From the NCBI GenBank assembly GCA_938003885.1, contig CALKWT010000142.1:1-6750 (forward strand): a stretch of 6,750 bases of DNA. Direction: 5' to 3'. Below are positions 1 to 5,934 of the stretch, in pieces. The translations under genes were made by a program, and so were the position numbers. The notes under the pieces are model-generated. The model had not been told where the DNA came from, did no database searches, and worked only from the letters and a program-made list of their open reading frames with translations. This DNA comes from an uncultured Balneolaceae bacterium. Lineage in GTDB: Bacteria > Bacteroidota > Rhodothermia > Balneolales > Balneolaceae. Positions within the stretch are counted from its first letter, which is position 1. Each line of letters opens with the position of its first letter.

Positions 1-964
1 TGGGGTAAGTAGAACCGTATCCGGGATAGGTGTTGTCGAACACCTCCTTTGTAAAATAGAGAGAACCGAGGCCGTCCAGAGCCTCTGCGAAGTAACCGCT
101 CAAGGTTTCGGTCAGTACGGTGTACACTTCCCGCGGCAGCAGGGGATTCTCCGAACCGATCGGTTTGGTTGGCTCAAAAAAGTAGGTGCTGTTGGTTCCC
201 ATCTCATGAAAGTCGGTCGTCACGTTCGGGTACCACTGGTGATGGAAGGCCACTTTTGCACGGCTCTCCGGGTGAACCAGAGGGAGCCAGTCGCGGTTCA
301 GGTCGAACCAGTAGTGATTCGTTCTGCCGTTCGGCCACCCTTCATTGTGCTCCCGGTCGAGGGGATCGGCGACCAGCGGGTCCCCCTTGTGCATATTTGC
401 CCAGTGGGAGTGGCGGTCCCGGCCGTCCGGATTCTGGGTAGGATCGATAAAAAAGACACCTTCATCCAGATAGGTTTCGACCTCATCGCTCAGGGATGCG
501 GTCAGGTAGTAGGCGGTAAGCAGGGCTGCTTCGCTGGAGGAGGTTTCATTTCCATGCACCCCGTACCCCAGATAGACGACAATCGGGTGATCTGAAAAAT
601 CATTGACCACACGGTTCGGGTCCGAAATCGTCAGGTGATCCTGGCGAATCTGCTCTAGATTGGCATGATTTTCAGGGGAGGTGATGGTCAGCACGATTGT
701 CGGGCGGTGCCCCACAGTATATCCGATCTCCTGGTAGCTAACTCTGTCGGAGAGTTTTGCCAGTTCCTGAAAATAGGAGACGATGCGATCGTAGCGTGTG
801 TGATGGGAGCCGATTTCGTAGCCCAAAAAGTCTTCCGGGGTGGGGATAGCGGGATCAAAAGAGCCCGCATCCGGAAAATAGTAGTCGTTCTGCGCCAGTA
901 GCTTGCCAGTGGCAAAGAGGTTCACCAGCAGCACGGTGGCGAGGAGTAGAGTAAGCTGTTTCAT
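1..964 (-). CDS. M14-family zinc carboxypeptidase, exported (C-terminus beyond left edge)
   Basis: The reading frame starts at ATG 964-962 and stays open to base 1, giving 321 visible residues. Residues 1-25 form a Sec signal peptide: MKQ, a hydrophobic core, then a likely cut after LLAQ. There is no lipobox cysteine, so the product is probably periplasmic or secreted. HGNE at residues 137-140 matches the M14 HxxE zinc-binding motif (His137, Glu140). DLNRDW at 221-226 matches the substrate-binding Asn-Arg motif (Asn223, Arg224). TDFHEMG at 250-256 probably supplies the third zinc ligand, His253. The catalytic Glu would lie past the edge and cannot be checked. M14 enzymes remove C-terminal residues from peptides or cleave peptidoglycan peptides; substrate specificity cannot be read here. 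The gene begins 60 bp after susD with no convincing terminator between them, so co-transcription with susCD is likely. There is no Shine-Dalgarno; the leader before ATG is A-rich. The next upstream ATG (1022-1020) is out of frame. Confidence 0.9.
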   Translation of the reverse strand, partial: MKQLTLLLATVLLVNLFATGKLLAQNDYYFPDAGSFDPAIPTPEDFLGYEIGSHHTRYDRIVSYFQELAKLSDRVSYQEIGYTVGHRPTIVLTITSPENHANLEQIRQDHLTISDPNRVVNDFSDHPIVVYLGYGVHGNETSSSEAALLTAYYLTASLSDEVETYLDEGVFFIDPTQNPDGRDRHSHWANMHKGDPLVADPLDREHNEGWPNGRTNHYWFDLNRDWLPLVHPESRAKVAFHHQWYPNVTTDFHEMGTNSTYFFEPTKPIGSENPLLPREVYTVLTETLSGYFAEALDGLGSLYFTKEVFDNTYPGYGSTYP

Positions 965-1024
965 ATTGATTTGTCTGTTAGAAAAATGGGTTGTTTTTTA
1001 AAAATTTGGGGTGTTACCATGTCA

Positions 1025-2359
1025 TCAGTAACCGTCATTTTGTGTGAGGTCGTCATCCGCATTCAGGTCATTCAGCGGAATCGGAAAGAGCCACCGGTCG
1101 GTATCGGTCACTCCGAGAACCTCGTCGGCGCGACCCGTCCGGACCAGGTCAAACCACCGGTGCCCTTCAAAGGCAAATTCGATCCGCCTTTCGTTTTCAA
1201 TAGCCAACAGCAGCTCTTCGCGGCTGTCAGCTGAACGATCTGACAGACCCGCTCTCCGGCGCACCTGATTCAGATCCTCTGCAGCGCCGGTAAGATCGTT
1301 CTGGTGGGCTCTCGCCTCTGCACGGATCAGATATTGCTCTGCTATTCGGAGTAGATAGGCGGGATCATCGCCCGTTCCGCTGCGATGATAGAGATTCCCG
1401 TAGGTTACCCCCTCCTCCTCTGCTATCAGAACGACACGATCTCCTCCAACCTCTTCATTCTTCACCAGCCCGATAAACTCCTCCGTGGGCCGCCACTCCA
1501 GACGCCCGCCCAGGTTTGCCGGCAGAAAATAGCCGTTATGGTTATTCCGGTTGGCATTGTCGTAGGCAAGCTCCAGGATCGACTCCTCACTGTTTTTGTT
1601 CTGGATAAAGGTTTCGTACGGCTGAACAAGTGTGAAAGCAGGGTGATCGATCAGCTGCGAAGCGTAACGCTCCGCCTCATCCCACTCCTCCAGGTAGAGG
1701 TGCAGGCGGGCCCGAAGGGCACGGACAGAGTGGCGGGTTGCCCGATTTCTGTTGACATTATCTGAAAGCAGGGATTCCGCCTGAATAAGATCCTCCAGAA
1801 CCTGTGCATAGGTCTCCTCTCGCGAACTCCGCCCGATCCCGGCACCGTCGTCGGGTGATTGGGTGTAGGTGAGCACGATCGGCACTCCGCCCCATCCTCT
1901 GGCCAGATCAAAATAGGCCAGGGCGCGGATGAAGTAAGCCTCCCCCTGGATCTGGTCTTTCTCCTGCTGACTGAACAGGGGATCCTCCACACTCTGCACC
2001 TTGCCGATGATGTGATTCGCGCCATTGATCGTCGAATAGATCGCCCGCCACACCCCGGTGATGGTGGAGTTGTCTGCCGTCAGTCGGTTCGCATCTACTT
2101 GCTGAAAGTAGTTAAAGGATCCGACCCACTCCACATTATCCCCCGGAAGGTAGCCCAGGGTTACATAATTCTGGCCATAATAGTTGCCGCTCTGAAGGGC
2201 GCTGTAAACCCCGGTCAGGGCTGCCTGTGTACTGCTTTTACTTACAAAAGCCTGATCATCGGTAATGCTCATCTCCGGGTTTTGGTCCAGCACATCGCAG
2301 GACCATACCAGAGTAGCTGAGAGGAACAGAAGAGTGAGCCGTGTATAGAAATTTTTCAT
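1025..2359 (-). CDS. SusD/RagB-family outer-membrane nutrient-binding lipoprotein
   Basis: This is the surface lipoprotein that caps the SusC barrel and helps capture substrate. The N-terminus is a lipoprotein signal peptide ending LVWS-C, with acylated Cys21. Acidic residues follow (CDVLDQNPE), consistent with surface export in Bacteroidota. Residues about 22-200 match the SusD-like N-terminal region, including QAALTGVYSALQ near 45-56 and the helix YFIRALAYFDLARGWGGVP at 142-160. The C-terminal half carries family hallmarks: YLIRAEARA at 343-351, LNQVRRRAGL at 363-372, and IENERRIEFAFEGHRWFDLV at 387-406. It ends LFPIPLNDLN and then QNDGY. At 444 residues it is somewhat shorter than many SusD proteins (about 480-600) but has both ends, so it looks complete. 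It starts 18 bp after the susC stop, which is the canonical susC-susD order. The ligand cannot be inferred from the sequence; the neighbouring carboxypeptidase hints at peptides. Confidence 0.96.
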   Translation of the reverse strand: MKNFYTRLTLLFLSATLVWSCDVLDQNPEMSITDDQAFVSKSSTQAALTGVYSALQSGNYYGQNYVTLGYLPGDNVEWVGSFNYFQQVDANRLTADNSTITGVWRAIYSTINGANHIIGKVQSVEDPLFSQQEKDQIQGEAYFIRALAYFDLARGWGGVPIVLTYTQSPDDGAGIGRSSREETYAQVLEDLIQAESLLSDNVNRNRATRHSVRALRARLHLYLEEWDEAERYASQLIDHPAFTLVQPYETFIQNKNSEESILELAYDNANRNNHNGYFLPANLGGRLEWRPTEEFIGLVKNEEVGGDRVVLIAEEEGVTYGNLYHRSGTGDDPAYLLRIAEQYLIRAEARAHQNDLTGAAEDLNQVRRRAGLSDRSADSREELLLAIENERRIEFAFEGHRWFDLVRTGRADEVLGVTDTDRWLFPIPLNDLNADDDLTQNDGY

Positions 2360-2377
2360 GATTCTGTTGTTATAGAA

Positions 2378-5300
2378 TTAAAAGCTCAGGTTGATACCAA
2401 ATTGTACGGTTCTGGGTACCGGCACCACTGCATGGTCAATACCACGCACATTGTCGATACTCTCCGCCGAATTCACTTCAGGATCGAGTCCCGAATAGTT
2501 TGTAAATGTGAGCAGATTGGTGCCCTGGAAATAGACCCGCACAGAGTGCAGCCCGATATTCCGGAGGACACTCGACGGCACCGTATAGCCGAGAGACAGC
2601 GAGCGCAATCGCAGATAAGAGGCATCTTCCAGATTCCGGTCACTAGGCAACGTGTAGTTATTGTTCCTGGTGGTTATCCGCGGCATATCGGTAATATCTC
2701 CCGGCTTCTGCCACCGCTCCAGCTGTTTTGGATAGAAGGTGATGCTTCCGCTGTACACCCCGCCATGCTCCAGAAAAAAGCGATTCAGATTGTACACCTG
2801 ATTTCCATATTCGAAATTGAAGAAGACGTTCAGGTCAAAACCGAGATAGTTGAATCTGTTGGTGATTCCACCGAAGAAGTCAGGCAGTGCGTTGCCGGCA
2901 ATCTGACGATCGGCCACTGTGATTTCACCATCCCCGTTCACATCCTCATAGATCGCATCCCCTGTCTGCGGATCCACTTCCAGCTGCTTGTAGACCCAGA
3001 AGGAGTACATGGGGTATCCCTCCTCCATGCGGATCCAGTCTCTGGAATGGCGGTGAATCGGTGCAGGCAGCCTCTCAATCCGGTTGATGTTCTGCGAGAT
3101 GTTGAAAGAGGTTGTCCACTGAAATTGAGAGGTTGATATATTTGTGGTAGCAAGGGTAAACTCCACCCCGCGGTTACTCATCTCTCCCTCGTTACGGGTG
3201 ATGTAGTCGAAGCCGAGCTTATTGGGGATCGGCACATTCAGAAGCAGGCCGTCGGTATATTTGCTATAGTAGTTCAGTTCCACATTCAGCCGCCTTTCGA
3301 AAAAAGAGGCATCGAGCCCCAAATCCCACTGGGTGGTGGTCTCCCATCTCAGATTGGGATTGGCCATCTGGCTTGGTGTGGTTCCAGGCGATCCCTGATA
3401 GTTTGCACCTCCGTTCCAGAGCCCCAGAGAGGCAAAGTCGTTGATACCTGACTGATTACCGGTAATCCCTGCATTAAAAGAGACCTTTAGTTCATCCAGG
3501 AATGAAAGATCCCTGAGAAACTCCTCACGGGAGAGCCGCCATGCAACACCTGCAGCGGGGAAATATCCCCATCTGTTGCCCGAACCGAAGCGAGAAGAGG
3601 CGTCCGCCCGAAAATTGATATCCAGGATATATTTATCTTTATAGATGTAATTCCAGTTGGTAAAGAAAGAGACCAGGCCAGATTTGGTGCCGGTTGTACT
3701 TCCTGTCTGCAGGGAAGAAGAGGCGATCCGCCGGAAATCATTTCCGGGAAAGTTACGCCCGGTCACGGAACTTCGGTCAAGGCTGATCTCCTGGAGGGTG
3801 TTCCCCAAAATACCGGTCAGGCTGTGATCCGCGCCGATATCGGTTCTCCAGGTAAGGACCTGCTCATTGATCCAGGAGTAGTTTTTGGTAGTGGTGGATG
3901 TAGCCACTCCCTGCGGCTGCCCGGAAGATAAGTTGGTGCTGTTGTAGGTTTCATCCAGATTGTCCCCGTAATCGATACTCCAGTTACTTCGCAGGCTGAG
4001 GCCGGGAAGCAGTTCCAGATTGGCATAGACGTTGCTGATGATCCGGAGGCCGGTTACCGTATAGCGGTCCCGCTCTTCGATCAGAGCCAGGTGGTTATCA
4101 AAGATTCCGTACCGGGCGTAACTTCCATCCTCTTGAAAGACAGGCAGGTAGGTTGGTACATAGAGTGCCGAGTTGATCACCCCCTGGTTGGAATTGTTAC
4201 TCCGGCTGATATTCCGGGTAGACCTCGACAGGGAGGTACTGGTTCCAATAGTCAGGTAGTCGTTTACGATATGATCAAAATTGAAACGTCCGCTCAGCCT
4301 TCCGTACTCGGCTGGTTTGACAATTCCTTCCTGATTCAGGAAGTCTCCGCCAATATAGTATCGGGTAACCTCGCTCCCCCCAGAAACAGACAGTTCATAG
4401 TTTCGGGCTGGTGCCGTTTGGAAGAGGTCGCTGATCCGGTCGTACGTCGGCTGCTCTTCAGGGAGCCCCTGCCCCCCTTCCGAAACCGGACGGAAAGGAC
4501 GGGTTTCGAACGATCCCCCATTGTTGATATGAATTTCGTTCTGCAGAAGGGCATCCTGCGGGCCTGTGACCACCTCAAACTTTTCTGGCGCCCACGAGAA
4601 GCCCAGGGACGTCCCGAAGTTTACTCTTGAGGCGGAGTTCGGCGCCCCTCTTTTGGTTGTAATCACCACCACACCGTTGGCTCCGCGGGCCCCGTAGATA
4701 GCCGTGGCATTGGCATCCTTCAGGATATCGATCGTCTCAATATCTCCGGGATTCAAATCTGCCAGCGGATTCAGGGTCTGGCCTCCGAGGCTCAGGCTCG
4801 AGGTGGGGGTACTGCTGATCGGCACACCATCCACGATATAAAGCGGGTTGTTGCCGGCGTTGATGGAGGTGGAACCCCGTACACTCACAAAGATTCCGCC
4901 GCCCGGTGTACCCGACGAGGAAGAGACCTGCACGCCACTTGCAACTCCCTGCATCAGCTGATCGGCGCTGGTTACCGGAATATCCTTTATCTCATCTACA
5001 GAGATAGAGGAGATGGAGGAGGTCAGCGTTTCTCTCCGCTGAGAACTGTACCCGGTGACCACAATTTCGGAGAGCTGCTGCAGGTCCTCGGCGAGCTCAA
5101 CGTGCAGGACAGTCTCGTTTGTGAGGGGGATATCTTGTGTAATATATCCGATGTAACTGAACCGAAGAATCAGCTCTCCGTCCGGAACATGGAGTTCGTA
5201 GTAACCGTCGATATCGGTAACGGTACCCGTCGATGTGCCCGGAACGGCCACGTTTACACCTGCAAGCCCGGCGCCGTCCTCACTATCCGTGACGGTTCCG

Positions 5301-5389
5301 GTGAGCAGTCTGAGCTCTTCACTTTCGGCCTGTGCCCAGGCTGAAGATGAAGATAGCAAGAGTAGGGAAAATGCTAAAAGTTTATACAT
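2378..5389 (-). CDS. SusC/RagA-family TonB-dependent outer-membrane transporter
   Basis: This is the 1003-residue barrel of a SusCD importer, driven by TonB-ExbBD from the inner membrane. The signal peptide spans about 1-20 (ends SSAWAQ). A carboxypeptidase-D regulatory-like beta-sandwich domain runs from about 28 to 102 (LLTGTVTDSEDGAGLAGVNV onward). A TonB-box-like EIVVTGY lies at 108-114. The plug covers about 120-248 and includes VRGSTSI (170-176), the SusC/RagA signature NPLYIVDGVP (181-190), DIETIDILKDANATAIYGAR (216-235) and GVVVITTKRG (239-248). The remainder is the beta-barrel, closing with VQFGINLSF; the terminal Phe is typical of BAM-inserted proteins. No N-terminal STN signalling domain is present, so it is unlikely to signal directly to an anti-sigma factor. 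An EF-hand-like loop lies at 816-827. Length is normal for the family. The start has no Shine-Dalgarno and follows a TCACACAA-rich leader. It is followed after 18 bp by susD. Confidence 0.97.
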   Translation of the reverse strand: MYKLLAFSLLLLSSSSAWAQAESEELRLLTGTVTDSEDGAGLAGVNVAVPGTSTGTVTDIDGYYELHVPDGELILRFSYIGYITQDIPLTNETVLHVELAEDLQQLSEIVVTGYSSQRRETLTSSISSISVDEIKDIPVTSADQLMQGVASGVQVSSSSGTPGGGIFVSVRGSTSINAGNNPLYIVDGVPISSTPTSSLSLGGQTLNPLADLNPGDIETIDILKDANATAIYGARGANGVVVITTKRGAPNSASRVNFGTSLGFSWAPEKFEVVTGPQDALLQNEIHINNGGSFETRPFRPVSEGGQGLPEEQPTYDRISDLFQTAPARNYELSVSGGSEVTRYYIGGDFLNQEGIVKPAEYGRLSGRFNFDHIVNDYLTIGTSTSLSRSTRNISRSNNSNQGVINSALYVPTYLPVFQEDGSYARYGIFDNHLALIEERDRYTVTGLRIISNVYANLELLPGLSLRSNWSIDYGDNLDETYNSTNLSSGQPQGVATSTTTKNYSWINEQVLTWRTDIGADHSLTGILGNTLQEISLDRSSVTGRNFPGNDFRRIASSSLQTGSTTGTKSGLVSFFTNWNYIYKDKYILDINFRADASSRFGSGNRWGYFPAAGVAWRLSREEFLRDLSFLDELKVSFNAGITGNQSGINDFASLGLWNGGANYQGSPGTTPSQMANPNLRWETTTQWDLGLDASFFERRLNVELNYYSKYTDGLLLNVPIPNKLGFDYITRNEGEMSNRGVEFTLATTNISTSQFQWTTSFNISQNINRIERLPAPIHRHSRDWIRMEEGYPMYSFWVYKQLEVDPQTGDAIYEDVNGDGEITVADRQIAGNALPDFFGGITNRFNYLGFDLNVFFNFEYGNQVYNLNRFFLEHGGVYSGSITFYPKQLERWQKPGDITDMPRITTRNNNYTLPSDRNLEDASYLRLRSLSLGYTVPSSVLRNIGLHSVRVYFQGTNLLTFTNYSGLDPEVNSAESIDNVRGIDHAVVPVPRTVQFGINLSF
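2942..2944 (-). other. First codon of the EF-hand-like calcium loop in SusC (loop spans 2909-2944)
   Basis: Residues 816-827 of the SusC protein read DVNGDGEITVAD. This fits the 12-residue EF-hand or dockerin loop pattern, with Asp at position 1, Asn at 3, Asp at 5, Gly at 6, Ile at 8 and Asp at 12. Similar loops recur in SusC-family barrels, usually in an extracellular loop near the C-terminal third. The calcium role is inferred from the pattern alone. Confidence 0.6.
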
Positions 5390-5409
5390 GAGTTGTATTG
5401 TGTGAGTTG

Positions 5410-5424
5410 GTTGTGTGAATAGAG
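5410..5424. repeat. 15-bp direct repeat, copy 1
   Basis: GTTGTGTGAATAGAG occurs here and again identically at 5508-5522, 98 bp apart; the flanks differ immediately on both sides. This copy lies 21 bp upstream of the susC start codon. Read toward susC, both copies present CTCTATTCACACAAC. Confidence 0.8.
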
Positions 5425-5507
5425 CACCTCACGGACAGACAGATTCCAGGGGAGAAAACTATAGATATAGTTCTAACTGACGTCTGACGTACAATCCGGT
5501 ATTGGCA

Positions 5508-5522
5508 GTTGTGTGAATAGAG
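5508..5522. repeat. 15-bp direct repeat, copy 2
   Basis: This is the second identical copy of GTTGTGTGAATAGAG. The TTGTGTGA core of the repeat also occurs at 5398-5405. Near matches, GTGTGTGA, occur at about 5532-5539 and 5652-5659. The family may be a regulator or RNA-binding site, or simply low-complexity drift in an untranslated leader. Confidence 0.8.
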
Positions 5523-5552
5523 GCGGGTTGTGTGTGTGATCCGCCGGTGTGT

Positions 5553-5575
5553 TGATCAGCCGGATTGGCTTATCA
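5553..5575 (-). other. Leader hairpin: 9-bp stem with one mismatch
   Basis: TGATCAGCC (5553-5561) and GGCTTATCA (5567-5575) pair over nine positions with a single mismatch around a 5-nt loop. If susC is transcribed from the distal promoter, this hairpin lies in its leader. In the susC direction it is not followed by a T-run, so it does not look like an intrinsic terminator. Confidence 0.45.
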
Positions 5576-5578
5576 GCT

Positions 5579-5593
5579 GCAACAGGGGGTTGC
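5579..5593 (-). other. Leader hairpin: 5-bp perfect stem next to the previous hairpin
   Basis: GCAAC (5579-5583) and GTTGC (5589-5593) form a perfect 5-bp stem around a loop of five bases. It sits 3 bp from the hairpin at 5553-5575, giving a two-stem element in the inferred susC leader. The stem is short, so the structure is tentative. Confidence 0.35.
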
Positions 5594-5761
5594 CATCATA
5601 CAGGGACACATACACATCATTTTATTGATACAGAGAGAGGAGAGCACAGAAGTGTGTGAAATAAATGTATCAGTAAAAAAAGAAACGACGTTACTTACGG
5701 TATGCATTGGTGTGTATGATTCAAAAGAGCACCTTACCCGAGTTGAGGCAGGTTGCTGAAA

Positions 5762-5790
5762 ATTACAGATTAATTTTACTCAGTTGTCCA
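5762..5790 (-). promoter_or_regulatory. Candidate promoter for the susC-susD-peptidase unit
   Basis: Reading toward susC, TGGACA (5790-5785) and TGTAAT (5767-5762) are separated by exactly 17 bp. Each matches the general sigma-70 hexamers at five of six positions. The -10 region also reads TAATTTTC, close to the Bacteroidota -7 element TAnnTTTG except for the last base. The predicted start is near 5755, giving a leader of about 365 nt. Bacteroidota use divergent promoter sequences and the region is AT-rich, so this is a candidate only. Confidence 0.4.
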
Positions 5791-5799
5791 TTTTGGACA
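5785..5799. promoter_or_regulatory. Perfect 6-3-6 palindrome overlapping the candidate -35 (possible operator)
   Basis: The sequence TGTCCATTTTGGACA has two perfect 6-bp arms, 5785-5790 and 5794-5799, around a 3-bp centre. Read toward susC, its second arm is the candidate -35 hexamer, so a dimeric repressor bound here would block polymerase. The geometry suits a dimeric regulator, but I do not recognise the motif as the site of a specific family. It could also form a short hairpin in RNA. Confidence 0.4.
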
Positions 5800-5804
5800 G
5801 ATGC

Positions 5805-5817
5805 AATGATAATCATT
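5805..5817. promoter_or_regulatory. Fur-box-like 6-1-6 palindrome
   Basis: AATGATAATCATT is a perfect 6-1-6 inverted repeat. It is identical to the central 13 bases of the classical 19-bp Fur consensus. The three flanking bases on each side do not match, so the full-length score is 13 of 19. It lies just upstream of the candidate promoter when read toward susC. AT-rich surroundings raise the chance of coincidence, and Fur-family boxes in this phylum may differ from the enterobacterial one. Confidence 0.3.
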
Positions 5818-5913
5818 TATTATTTCAAATAACAACTATTTTATTTCAGTTTTTTCACGGAAAATCATAAATGATCAAAAATCAGCCGTTTAAAAACTAT
5901 AAAATTTCTTCCT

Positions 5914-5934
5914 GGCGGGCCATCAGATCCCGGC
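5914..5934 (-). terminator. Weak candidate stem-loop after the TIM-barrel stop codon
   Basis: Directly after the TAA stop, GCCGGG and CCCGCC can pair at five of six positions around a 9-nt loop. The following bases are AGGAAGAAATTTTATAG, so the T-rich tract starts about 9 nt after the stem. This is poorer than a standard intrinsic terminator, and read-through cannot be excluded. Confidence 0.2.

Larger units (their letters stand above)
5390..5934. other. 545-bp non-coding region between the TIM-barrel gene and susC
   Basis: No supported gene lies here. The distal part, about 5760-5890, is AT-rich. It carries two palindromes and promoter-like hexamers pointing toward susC. The part nearer susC, about 5397-5660, carries repeated TTGTGTGA-type motifs, a 15-bp direct repeat and two adjacent hairpins. 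The only open frame, 5565-5759 on the plus strand, starts at a TTG inside a hairpin and resembles no known protein. The region most likely holds the 3' end of the TIM-barrel transcript followed by the promoter and untranslated leader of the susCD unit. Confidence 0.8.

Noticed and set aside
2361..2378. ATTCT...AGAAT inverted repeat between susC and susD
   Set aside because: The stem is only 5 bp of AT-rich sequence with an 8-nt loop in a narrow gap. It is too weak to claim as a terminator or attenuator.
2402..3136. 244-codon plus-strand open frame antisense to susC
   Set aside because: It overlaps fully the C-terminal barrel of a clear SusC gene, and its translation has no family features. 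The same applies to the antisense frames at 4091-4630 and 1859-2320.
5478..5490. Tandem TGACGTC/TGACGT in the susC leader
   Set aside because: Only about 6-7 bp are repeated, and I see no matching regulator or wider pattern. It may be chance.
5565..5759. 64-codon plus-strand open frame in the intergenic region
   Set aside because: It begins at TTG inside a hairpin, has no recognisable domain or ribosome-binding context, and runs against the direction of all the genes. It is best explained as chance.
5864..5875. ATCAT-AA-ATGAT inverted repeat downstream of the TIM-barrel gene
   Set aside because: The 2-nt spacer is too short for a full-stem RNA loop, and short palindromes are expected in such AT-rich DNA. 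It is not a good second Fur-like site.
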